From NCBI GenBank assembly GCA_964409865.1, contig CAYPGE010000065.1, positions 1 to 27,519 on the forward strand: a stretch of DNA of 27,519 bases, in the 5' to 3' direction. Shown here piece by piece: positions 15,287 through 23,500 of the stretch. Under the pieces are notes generated by a model. That model made no database searches and was not told the DNA's origin. It saw only the letters and a list, made by a program, of their open reading frames with translations. The DNA comes from Anammoximicrobium sp964409865. Its GTDB lineage: Bacteria; Planctomycetota; Planctomycetia; Pirellulales; Pirellulaceae. How positions within the stretch are numbered: position 1 is the first letter of the stretch; every line of letters starts with the position of its first letter. The position numbers were made by a program, and so were the translations under genes.

Positions 15287-16981
15287 CTATGGGTTCGAGT
15301 GTTGCGGCGGCGTGTTGTAGCCCATCGAGTTGGTGGCCACGTACAAGCGGTACAGCCGGTCCTGCATGAGGCAAGTGCGGCGCGTCGTGGCGGGAATCGT
15401 CGTGGTGTAGATCCGCAGTTCGCCCTGGACGGCGGTGACGAGTTCCTCGCGCCAATCGCCCAGCAGGTCGGCCACCATCTGAGGGCGGTCGCCTCCCGGC
15501 GGAGCGAAAATCGTCTCGCCCTGGAACTTCATCACCCGGCCTTTGAGGATGATCTCTTTCAGCGGGTCGGCGTCCCACCACAGCGTCCACGGGGCCAGCG
15601 ACCCGATGTTCTCGCTGCCGATCCGCTTGCCCTGGGCCGTGAACATCCACGCCTGTTCGCCGCCCTTGGCCTCGCCGGCGTAGCATTCTTGTCCCGGGTG
15701 TTCAACCAGGATGTCGGCGCACATGCCTTGAGCGTGGACGTGAACTGTCGGCTCGGTGTTCGCCCACAGCGTCTTGCCGGTCAGGGCGTCGACCAGCCGC
15801 ACCGCGCCGCTTTTCTGACGCGGCTCAATGCCGTAGAAGATTTGCAGGCCCGGCCGCTGGGGATCGATCTTGCCCACGTAGCAGGTGTCGGGGTGGCCGA
15901 TGCCGAGCGTCCACATGGCCTTGCCGTCGTGGTCCACCAGGCACGATCCGACGATGATCTCGTCGCAGCCGTCGCCGTCGACGTCGGCCACGCGAATCGT
16001 ATGCGCGCCTTGACTGTCGTACTTTTCTTTCTCTTGGTGCGAGTTCCAGCGCCACACGAGTTTCAGGTCCGGGTCGTAGGCCTCGATCACGATCGCCCGG
16101 TAGGTTCCGCGCTGCATCAGCAAATGCGGCCGGTGGCCGTCGAGGTAGGCGACGGCGAGCATGTTGCGGCAGAAATAGTTGTAATCGCCGATCTCCGGCA
16201 GACGCGGAATCCAGGGGATCTTCTTGACGATCTCGCCCGTCTGCCCGTCCAGCTTGTACAGCCACTCCGGCCCGGTCTTGACGTGGCCTTCCGGTTCGCG
16301 CGGGTCGCCTTCGCCGCCCTTGCAGTAGACCTCCGCTTTGCCGTCGCCATCCAAGTCATACACGACGTACGGCGCGTACCACGTGCCCGCCTCGATGGAC
16401 CATCCCATGTCGTGCCGCCACAGGAAGCGGCCGTCGAGCGAGTAGGCCTCGAGCTTGTAGGTGTCCGGGCTCTTCTTCCAGTAGCCGGGCGCTTGATACG
16501 GGTCCGTGTTGAAGTCGGGTTGCTGGATGACCAGTTCGCATCGGCCGTCACCGTCCAGATCTCCGGCGCCTACCTTGTGCGTGCGGTAGTCGCCTTGGAG
16601 CGGGATGGCGAGATACGACTCGCCGGGCGGCGTGCTGGGGGGCGCGACCACGGCGCTGGGCGGGCCCTCGCCTGCGGCCGTCACGGCTCGGACGAAGTAG
16701 CGAGGCTCGTGCTTCTGTGGCGGTTTGGCATCGACGAAGTTGGTGCTCTCCCGGACCGGCTCGGTCGTCAGTCGCTGGGCGGCGTCTCCCGGACCGTTCA
16801 GGCGATACACGTGAAACGCCACGTCAGCCGGGTCCGACTCCAGCAAACGCCAGCCGACGTACAGCGAACCGTCCGCTTGCCGCATGACCACCAGCCCCCG
16901 GTCGAGTTTCTCGGCGACCTGGGCGGAGACAGCGGAATGGACCAACACGAGTAACATGATGGCAAACGATACGTGACGCAT
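15287..16981 (-). CDS. Rhamnogalacturonan lyase, polysaccharide lyase family 11
   Basis: This is a 564-residue protein. The start is the ATG at 16981; AAAGGAG lies six bases upstream and the next residues (MRHVSFAIMLLVLVHSAVSA) form a signal peptide. The mature chain begins QVAEKLDRGLVVMRQADGSL, the typical PL11 opening in which an Ig-like domain precedes an eight-bladed propeller. Calcium-type DxDGDG motifs recur (DLDGDGRCE, DLDGDGKAEVYCKGGEG, DVDGDGCDE), as does the VHVHAQGMCADI segment and the final LYRLYVATNSMGYNTPPQ. Length and end-to-end motifs fit the YesW/YesX and RglB type, which cleave the rhamnose-galacturonate backbone of rhamnogalacturonan I by beta-elimination and need calcium. 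It is a single gene without a SusCD-like transporter nearby; the divergent neighbour is the SOUL gene. This is the most specific substrate clue in the window. Confidence 0.93.
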   Translation of the reverse strand: MRHVSFAIMLLVLVHSAVSAQVAEKLDRGLVVMRQADGSLYVGWRLLESDPADVAFHVYRLNGPGDAAQRLTTEPVRESTNFVDAKPPQKHEPRYFVRAVTAAGEGPPSAVVAPPSTPPGESYLAIPLQGDYRTHKVGAGDLDGDGRCELVIQQPDFNTDPYQAPGYWKKSPDTYKLEAYSLDGRFLWRHDMGWSIEAGTWYAPYVVYDLDGDGKAEVYCKGGEGDPREPEGHVKTGPEWLYKLDGQTGEIVKKIPWIPRLPEIGDYNYFCRNMLAVAYLDGHRPHLLMQRGTYRAIVIEAYDPDLKLVWRWNSHQEKEKYDSQGAHTIRVADVDGDGCDEIIVGSCLVDHDGKAMWTLGIGHPDTCYVGKIDPQRPGLQIFYGIEPRQKSGAVRLVDALTGKTLWANTEPTVHVHAQGMCADILVEHPGQECYAGEAKGGEQAWMFTAQGKRIGSENIGSLAPWTLWWDADPLKEIILKGRVMKFQGETIFAPPGGDRPQMVADLLGDWREELVTAVQGELRIYTTTIPATTRRTCLMQDRLYRLYVATNSMGYNTPPQHSNP

Positions 16982-17169
16982 GGTCATCTCCTTTCTTTGC
17001 CTGGCAGCGTGTAATGCACCGAGGCGAATGTCCGAGTTGCGGGCTGCTGCCGTCCACGCAGGCAAAACCCAAAAATGCCTGAATCCAATCTTGGACGCCG
17101 TGCGAATCATTCTAGGAGAAAAAACGATAAGCAATCCAGTCACCTTAGCATTTGTCGGAGAGCCAAGCC

Positions 17170-17823
17170 ATGATGATTCCTAACACATACAAGTTGAAAG
17201 CCGTCGTCCTGAGTGTTCCGTTTTGCGCCGCGCTCGCCGCGGGGCATGTAACCCGCCTGCTGGCTGCCCCAGAATCAGGGGCGACAAGTCAGGCCGCGGA
17301 GGATGCGGCCTTCAAGCCCGTTGTCGAAGCACCGTTGCCGGAGGGCTTTCCTACGTACACTCCGGTGGGGCAGATCGAGGTGAAACAGTACCCGGCCTAT
17401 CGCAAGGCCGAAACGTCGGTCCGGATCGCCTTCTGGACCCTGTTTGAGCACATCAAGAGCGAGGGGATTTCGATGACCGCGCCCGTGGAAATGACGTACC
17501 AGTCAGACGGTCCGCCCGTGGGCCGTGAGCGGGCGATGGCTTTCCTGTACGGGAACAGGAGCACCGGTACCGCCGGCCGAAAAGGCAACGTCGAAATTGT
17601 CGACGTGCCCGCCGGCGCTGTGGTCAGCCTCGGGATGCGAGGACCGCGATCGGAGACGGCGTTGGCGCAAGCTGAGCAGCGGCTGAGGGATTGGCTGGAA
17701 CAGAATAAAAGCCGTTACGAGCAGAGCGGAGCGGTGCGGATCATGGGGTATAATAGTCCGTTCGTCGCCCGCGATCGTCAATTCTTTGAAGTTCAAATTC
17801 CAATCCGCGAGTTGGCGGGATAG
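17170..17823 (+). CDS. Exported SOUL/HBP family heme-binding protein
   Basis: The product has 217 residues if started at ATG 17170; ATG 17173 is equally possible, and GGAG at 17157-17160 serves either. A signal peptide covers about the first 35 residues and ends near LLAAPESGA. The SOUL fold is recognised by EVKQYPAYRKAETSV, the signature GISMTAPVEMTY, the EIVDVPAGAVVSLGMRG segment and the closing VRIMGYNSPFVARDRQFFEV. Family members bind heme or other tetrapyrroles weakly; in bacteria they often sit beside genes for light or photooxidative stress responses, and the next two genes are a sigma factor and a B12 sensor. The protein probably acts outside the cytoplasmic membrane, perhaps sequestering porphyrin that would generate singlet oxygen; that role is inference. 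Confidence 0.88.
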   Translation: MMIPNTYKLKAVVLSVPFCAALAAGHVTRLLAAPESGATSQAAEDAAFKPVVEAPLPEGFPTYTPVGQIEVKQYPAYRKAETSVRIAFWTLFEHIKSEGISMTAPVEMTYQSDGPPVGRERAMAFLYGNRSTGTAGRKGNVEIVDVPAGAVVSLGMRGPRSETALAQAEQRLRDWLEQNKSRYEQSGAVRIMGYNSPFVARDRQFFEVQIPIRELAG

Positions 17824-17880
17824 GGAACGAAAGCGTCAAGAGACAAGGTAATTGACGCGGTTTCCCTGCTGAAGTACGCT
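17822..17880 (+). promoter_or_regulatory. Dyad operator candidate with overlapping promoter for the sigma/B12 operon
   Basis: GCGTCAA (17833-17839) and TTGACGC (17852-17858) form a perfect 7-bp dyad around 12 bases, and outer arms AGGGAA / TTTCCCT extend it imperfectly to 17822-17867. The right arm contains TTGACG (17852-17857), a good -35, followed after exactly 17 bases by TACGCT (17875-17880), a weak -10. A repressor on the dyad would cover the -35. The alignment is suggestive; transcription from here has not been shown. Confidence 0.45.
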
Positions 17881-17895
17881 GTCGGCGTTGAAAGT

Positions 17896-17921
17896 GGAGC
17901 CCAATCAGGGCTCCTTTTGTT
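17896..17921 (+). terminator. Rho-independent terminator or leader attenuator
   Basis: GGAGCCC (17896-17902), loop AATCA, GGGCTCC (17908-17914), then TTTTGTT. It ends the SOUL transcript and lies 27 bases before the sigma factor start. If the promoter ending at 17880 is real, the hairpin begins within about ten bases of its transcription start, so it would also act on the sigma/B12 transcript as an attenuator. It argues against using the TTG at 17888 as the sigma start. Confidence 0.7.
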
Positions 17922-17947
17922 GCGCCAGTACTGGCCAGGATGCAACC

Positions 17948-18502
17948 GTGGCTCTTTCCATCCTTCAGCGGATTGCGGCAGGCGATCCGCAAGCCGTCGA
18001 CCAGTGCTTCGATCAGTACGGTGCTCTGATCTGGTCGCTGGCACGGCGTTTCTCGCCGGTGTACGCCGATGCGGAGGATGCGGTCCAAGAGATTCACTTG
18101 GAGATCTGGCGCAATGCGTCTCGCTTTGATCCGCAAGTGGCTTCGGAGGCGGCCTTTATCGCCACGATCGCCAAACGCCGGCTGATCGACCGCCACCGCC
18201 GGCGCAGCCGAGCCATCGATACAGCCCCGATCGACGCCGAGCCAGCGCTCGCTTCCAAGACGGCTGTGGACACAGTTGAACTGCAGGAGGAAGCGGAGCG
18301 AGTCCGCGTCGTGATGGGCCGCCTGCGTCATGACGAGCGGCGCGTGCTGGAAATGTCGCTCGTGGACGGCTTGACGCACAGCCAGATTTCAGAGGCTACC
18401 AGCTTGCCGTTGGGAACTGTCAAGACCCACGCCCGCCGCGGCTTGAATCGCCTGCGAGAAATGCTGGGCGTGGACCATTGCTCCTCGACCCCGGACCCGT
18501 GA
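17948..18502 (+). CDS. ECF RNA polymerase sigma factor
   Basis: A 184-residue protein if started at GTG 17948, with AGGA at 17936-17939. An alternative TTG at 17888 would place a terminator hairpin inside the coding region and is rejected. Region 2 is LIWSLARRFSPVYADAEDAV, with the QEIHLEIWRNASRFDP helix after it; region 4 is VLEMSLVDGLTHSQISEATS then GTVKTHARRGLNRLREML, a helix-turn-helix for -35 recognition. No anti-sigma factor or extra C-terminal domain is present. Instead the next gene, three bases downstream, is a B12-binding sensor, so that protein is the likely regulator. Target promoters are unknown; candidates are the flanking SOUL and fasciclin genes. Confidence 0.93.
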   Translation: MALSILQRIAAGDPQAVDQCFDQYGALIWSLARRFSPVYADAEDAVQEIHLEIWRNASRFDPQVASEAAFIATIAKRRLIDRHRRRSRAIDTAPIDAEPALASKTAVDTVELQEEAERVRVVMGRLRHDERRVLEMSLVDGLTHSQISEATSLPLGTVKTHARRGLNRLREMLGVDHCSSTPDP

Positions 18503-18505
18503 ACC

Positions 18506-19567
18506 ATGAACCCACCAGACCAAATCACCGCGGCGATGATCCGGAATGCGGCCGCAGGCTTGGCAGGCTATGCAGCCAGCGACCTCCTGCAATCGCAACC
18601 CGACCTGAAAGAGGCTTTGGCGACACATGCCTTTACGACGTGGCAGTACGTCTTGCGGACCTGCGTCGAGCAGCTCGCCGCCTCGCTCGCCGCCGGCCGG
18701 CCGCAGTTCTTTGCCAGCCATGTCGGTTGGATGCAAAGCATGCTAGCGTCGAGAGGACTCCCGTCCGGCGCGGTGCAGTCCGCGGTGGGCTGCCTGGCCA
18801 AGGTGCTCGCGGCGGAATTGCCCACCGAGTCGGGTTCTCTGGCTGCCGGCGTGTGCCAGGAGGCACTCCGGGCTCTGGAACACGAATCTCCCGAACTACC
18901 CAGCTTTCTGAAGCCGCACGCGCCGCAGGGCCGACTGGCGGCGAGCTATTTGCTGGCACTGTTGGAGGGAGACCGAGCCCGGGCAAGCCGTCTGATCTGG
19001 GAAGCTGTCGACAGTGGTTCTTCGGTCCCCGATCTGTACCTGCGGGTCTTGTTACCCGCTCAGCAGGAAGTGGGCCGGATGTGGCAAGCCAACGAAATCA
19101 ATGTGGCTGAGGAACACTTCGCCACGTCTACGACGAAAACGATCCTCGCTCAACTTCGCTTGCGCGCTCCGCTGCAGGCCCCCAACGGCAAGACGCTGCT
19201 GGCCGCGGCCGTGATGGGGAACCATCATGACGTCGGTCTTCAAGTAGTCGCGGATTTCTTTGAAATGGCCGGCTGGCGAGTGATCCAGCTCGGTTCCGAC
19301 ATGCCAATCCCAGACCTGGTCCAAGCTGTCGAGTTCTATCAACCCGATCTGGTGGCACTGTCCGTCTCCCTCCACACGCAGCTGGTCACGCTGACAGAGA
19401 CCATCCAAGCCGTGCGACGCGGCCAGCGCGGCGCCGCAGTGAAAATCCTCGTCGGCGGACGAGCCCTGGCCGAGGCGGCGGACTTGGTCCAACAATTCGG
19501 CGCCGATGGTTACGCGGCCGACCCGAATGCCGCGGTCAGTGTGGGAAACGCACTGGTCGGCTTGTGA
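18506..19567 (+). CDS. Cobalamin-binding sensor, CarH/LitR-like light-sensing module without DNA-binding domain
   Basis: The product has 353 residues. The ATG is three bases after the sigma factor stop and has no clear ribosome binding site, so translational coupling is likely. Residues 1-125 are a helical domain (LLQSQPDLKEAL, FFASHVGWMQSMLASRGL) of the sort fused to regulatory B12 domains. Residues about 140-225 form the four-helix cap with MWQANEINVAEEHFAT: Trp193, Glu203 and His204 reproduce the W-x9-EH motif of the adenosylcobalamin photoreceptors CarH and LitR. Residues 228-353 are a Rossmann-type B12 domain with NHHDVGLQ, where His241 matches the lower ligand of DxHxxG, then GSDMP and the SVSLHT, VGGRA and GADGYAADP loops. 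No MerR helix-turn-helix is present. I infer it senses light or B12 and controls the sigma factor by contact, as an anti-sigma-like partner. Confidence 0.85.
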   Translation: MNPPDQITAAMIRNAAAGLAGYAASDLLQSQPDLKEALATHAFTTWQYVLRTCVEQLAASLAAGRPQFFASHVGWMQSMLASRGLPSGAVQSAVGCLAKVLAAELPTESGSLAAGVCQEALRALEHESPELPSFLKPHAPQGRLAASYLLALLEGDRARASRLIWEAVDSGSSVPDLYLRVLLPAQQEVGRMWQANEINVAEEHFATSTTKTILAQLRLRAPLQAPNGKTLLAAAVMGNHHDVGLQVVADFFEMAGWRVIQLGSDMPIPDLVQAVEFYQPDLVALSVSLHTQLVTLTETIQAVRRGQRGAAVKILVGGRALAEAADLVQQFGADGYAADPNAAVSVGNALVGL

Positions 19568-19627
19568 TGTGAGGAGACAAAGGTGAAGCGAATCTGTCAG
19601 GGCCGCTGAAGAGGAAAGTGGCCGCGC

Positions 19628-19654
19628 AAAAAAAAGGGGACCGAAACGGTCCCC
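19628..19654 (-). terminator. Rho-independent terminator of the fasciclin gene
   Basis: On the minus strand GGGGACCG, loop TTT, CGGTCCCC (19636-19654) is followed by eight T residues (19628-19635). The stem is perfect and the T-run ideal. It lies 35 bases after the fasciclin stop, and on the plus strand an A-run precedes the same hairpin, so it could also help end the B12-sensor transcript. Confidence 0.88.
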
Positions 19655-19688
19655 AACGTCGCCACCCCACCACTAGACAAAGTCGCGG

Positions 19689-20216
19689 TTAGTTTGGCAG
19701 GATCACGGAATCGATCACGTGAATCACGCCGTTCGACGTCACAATATCCGTTTTCACGACCTGTGCGTTGTCAACCTTCACTTTTCCGCCGTTAACCGCA
19801 ATTTTCACTTCCGAGCCTTCGACGGTCTTTGCGCTCGAAAGCTTCACTACATCGGCCGCCGTCACTTTGCCCGGAACGACGTGGTACGTGAGGATTTTCA
19901 CCAGCTTCGCCTTGTTCTCCGGCTTCAGCAACTCCTCGACGGTTCCCTTGGGCAGCTTCGCGAATGCTTCATCCGTCGGGGCGAAGACCGTGAAGGGGCC
20001 CTTCGACTTCAGGGTGTCAACCAATCCGCCGGCTCCCAAGGCAGCCGCCAACGTTTTGAAGCTGCCCGCCTCCACCGCCGTGTCCACAATGTCCTTCGTG
20101 CATGTTGCGGGGCACGCTGCTGCACATGCTTTCGGGCACGTGTCCGCCGCCCGCACCGAGAAAACGCCCAAAACCGCCAGAACGACCAACGTGGAACCGA
20201 AACCCAGACTCTTCAT
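19689..20216 (-). CDS. Exported fasciclin-domain protein with CX3CX3CX3C N-terminus
   Basis: A 175-residue protein started at the ATG at 20216, preceded by TAAAGGAG. Residues 1-24 are a signal peptide (MKSLGFGSTLVVLAVLGVFS). The mature N-terminus carries four cysteines at 27, 31, 35 and 39 in strict CX3C spacing. Residues 42-175 are one complete FAS1 domain: DIVDTAVEAGSFKTLAAAL, FTVFAPTDEAFAKLP (the H1 box), YHVVPGKV, then SNGVIHVIDSVILP (the H2 box). FAS1 proteins mediate adhesion or, in bacteria, occur in clusters linked to photooxidative stress. Its own terminator makes it a single-gene unit; it converges with the B12-sensor gene, and an inverted repeat in its leader may be a regulatory site. 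Confidence 0.92.
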   Translation of the reverse strand: MKSLGFGSTLVVLAVLGVFSVRAADTCPKACAAACPATCTKDIVDTAVEAGSFKTLAAALGAGGLVDTLKSKGPFTVFAPTDEAFAKLPKGTVEELLKPENKAKLVKILTYHVVPGKVTAADVVKLSSAKTVEGSEVKIAVNGGKVKVDNAQVVKTDIVTSNGVIHVIDSVILPN

Positions 20217-20242
20217 GTGTAACTCCTTTATGTTTGTGTTAC

Positions 20243-20280
20243 GAGGCGTTTGACTTCGCCTCATCGGTTTGCTTGTACAA
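20243..20280 (-). promoter_or_regulatory. Possible regulatory sites upstream of the fasciclin gene
   Basis: Two symmetric elements lie just upstream of the fasciclin ribosome binding site. GAGGCG / CGCCTC (20243-20248, 20257-20262) flanks 8 bases, and TTGTACAA (20273-20280) is a perfect palindrome. Their position fits an operator or promoter region. No -35/-10 pair is convincing. The rest of the 288-base gap to the next gene at 20505 shows nothing I can name. Confidence 0.3.
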
Positions 20281-20504
20281 CTGGTCTTTCGCAAGCCGAT
20301 TCAATCCGGATTCAAGCTGGCGCGGTTTTTTGGGGAATTTTGGTTCTGCATCTCGGCAACCGCTGCGGCACGATTCGGCGTTCGTCAGGCAGGCCGAACC
20401 GCCGCGAGCGACCGCTTGACCCAGAGTCGCCTCCGGCGTACGTTGGCGCCGTTGGACAGGGACGGGGTCCGTAGTACCTGTACTGTCTGGGGAAGTGAGT
20501 CGCC

Positions 20505-23500
20505 ATGCTTCAAAAGCCTTGTGTGCTGTTTCTTGCCGCTGCGATCTTAGCTGGAGGATGCCTGACTGCGGCGCTGTCGGCCGCCGAACGCCACTTGGCC
20601 CGCGGCGGCCAAGCGGAAGCCGCGATCTGTGTCGGACAACAGGCCGGCGAATTCGAGCGCTGGGTGGCCGGCGAACTGCAGCGGTACATTAAGCAACTGT
20701 CGGGCGCCGAGTTGCCGGTGATGACGGACGACAAGCTGCCCATCGGCAAACCGTTGCTGGTCGTGGGCACCCCGCAGACAAACCCGCTGGTGGCCTCGGC
20801 CCAAAAGCAAGGGCTGGTGGACTTCGCCAGTCTGAAGCCCCAGGGGCTGATCCTGAAGTCGGTCGAACTGGACGGCGGCCCGGCGGTGATCGTCGGCGGC
20901 GCTGACGAGGCGGGCACGATGTACGCCGCCTACGAATTGCTGGAGCGGCTGGGGATCGTCTTCCAACTGACCAACGACATCATTCCCCAACTGAAGCCGG
21001 ACTTGGAACTTCCCGCGCTCGATGTGCGCATGGAGCCGGTGTTCAAGGACCGTGGGATGCACTGCTGGCACGGGATCCGCTGGTACATGGGGCTGAAGGA
21101 GCTGCGCCAAGAGATCGACCAGTTGGCAAAGCTGAAGATGAACGTATTTCAGTTTTATTGGGGCATGGGCGGACCGTGGGCCGAGTTTTCCTACGGCGGC
21201 CGGGCGGCCGAAATCACGGGCATCCACGAGTCCGGGTTCGTCGCCTGGCCGGGGGCCAGCGGAACGGCGGACAGCGTCTGGATCGGCCGGCAGTGTTTTC
21301 CGGAAGACGGATACCTCGGTCCGCCCGAGTTCGCCCGCGTCCAAACCCAGGAAGAAGCCTACCGCACGGCCCGCGAGTTCCTTCGCGAGGTCATTCGCTA
21401 CGCTCACTCGCGCAAGGTCCAGGTCTGGCTGGCGATGGGCGAAATGCCTTTCGTGCCGCCCAACCTCGTTCCGCCGTCGTCCAAACCGGGTCGGAGTTTC
21501 TACTGCGGCGTGGCGCTGTCGCCCGGCGATCCGGCCGTGTTGGACATCTGGGAAGCGGCGGTGGCGAGCATGATCGAAAGCTATCCGGAGGCGGATCGCT
21601 ACTGGGTGGTCAGCGGATCGGAGTTGCTCGGAAGCACCAAACCAGTTCACGGCATGCCGGCGGATGACCCGCGGATTGGAGCGTTGATCGCCGACTACAC
21701 CCGCCTGCGCCCGCTGCTTCCCGAGAAATCCCAGGCCGCGGCGAGCCTCGGCCTGGCCGACCTCGATCTGGCGGACATCGCGGCGGCGGACAAGCTGGTG
21801 CGCAGGATCAAGGCGCGTTTCCCGCCGGCAAAACTGGGCCTCGAATTAATCTTCCGCGGCGGCCAACTCCGCGCGCTCGACGCGGCCCTGCCCAAAGATG
21901 TCGCGCTGATGAACATGGTGAACTTTCAAGGCGAGACGGCGATGAGTTACTTTGCCGGCATCCCGGACCGCGACCTGGTGGTGTGGCCCAGGATCACCGA
22001 CGACGGCTGCGAACTGAACGTGCAGTTGAACGCCATGATGTACGACCACGACGAGGTGATTCCCGGCGGCGTGCGGCACGGATTGACGGGCATCTTGGGA
22101 CAGCTGAATAAGGCCCGCGGGGCGGAGCAGAGCGCGGGGTACATCGCCGAAGGCGCTTGGAACCCGGCGATCCGCTGTCAATCTTTCTACGATCGCTACG
22201 TCCGCCGCGTGTACGGCCCGCAGGCACTGGATGCGATCCTGAAGGCATTTCTGCTGCTTGAGGAAAACGAACAGACGCTGGGCTGGCACGGCCGAAGAGG
22301 CCTGTTCAGCACTTGGGCCGCCAGTTGCCGCATGGGGATCGGGCTGCGACGAGTCAACTACCGGCAAGACAAGTTGCAGCTCGATCGCCAGCGAGTGGAA
22401 CAGAGCATCCAGGCGGCCGAAGGCGAGCGGGCGTTCTGGGACGGCCGCGCGACGCATTGCCGGCAGGCCCTGCAACTGCTGCAGCGGGCTCGCCCCGAAG
22501 TTTGGCCCGGCTCGCGCGACGAGTTGGATTACGTGATCTACAAGACGGAGAACTTCATCACCGTTTTCGATCTGCTCGCCGCGGTCCAGGAATCCAAGGC
22601 CGTATTCGACCGGGCGCTGCTGGCCGTGAGCGACGGCGACAAGACCACGGCGACCAGGCTCTTGGACGACACGCAGACGGCCCTGGATCGGGCGAACCGG
22701 CTCGTCCGCGAGGCCGCCGAGCAGATGATCCCGTACGCTCACATCCCGACCGAACGGCACATCCTGTGGATCTTCAACAAAGCCATCCCTTCGCACCAGG
22801 CGGAGCGGGCCTATCTGGCCGACGTCGTCGCTTTCCACACAGGGGAACGTCTGAAGTATCCGTCTCGCCTGGGCAGCCCAGTCGCAACGCCCCCCGCACT
22901 GATCGCCCACTGGACGTTCGACTCGGCCAGTGGCTCCCAGGTCCCGTTCACCGGCCAGGCCGGCGGTTCGAGCGTTACCTTTGAGGGAACGCTGACCGGC
23001 GCCGGCAAGATCGCGACCGACGGCGGCGCGTTGATCGGCGCCGGAGCCTACCTCGGCGCCGCCAGCCCGGAAAACGATTCCGGAATCACGCTGGCCGGGT
23101 CGGCCGTCGGCAGCGATGGGCGCACGGTCCTGGGGCGCCAACTCGATCTGGGCACCGCGCAGAGCATGAGTTTTTCCGCGTGGGTCAAGAGCGAACGAGT
23201 CGATGCTTATGGCACGCTGTTCCACGGATACGCCGTAGCGGGACATGCGGGCTACGCCGTCCAGACGTGGCCGGCAACCGGGCAACCCAGGTACCATCCG
23301 GGCTGGTCCGAATCGCCGTACTACGACGACAACGGCGCTGGGCCGCCCAACCTCATGGACGGCCAGTGGCACCACCTGGCCGTTACGGCCGACGGCGCGG
23401 CGGTGCGCTTTTACGTCGACGGCAAGACCGAACCCGGCTGGTCGCGCGTCCAAGCGGCCGTTTCCCAAGGCCGGTACACGGGCGACCGGTTCATCGGCCA

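Noticed and set aside
15233..16954. 573-codon plus-strand open frame opposite the PL11 gene
   Set aside because: Antisense shadow; the minus strand has the complete PL11 signatures.
17888..17947. Upstream TTG start for the sigma factor
   Set aside because: The extension would be translated across an intrinsic terminator and matches nothing in the family; GTG 17948 has an AGGA site and gives the usual length.
18400..18505. Cobalamin riboswitch before the B12-binding gene
   Set aside because: The gap is three bases and the upstream sequence is sigma factor coding; no B12-box-like sequence is seen.
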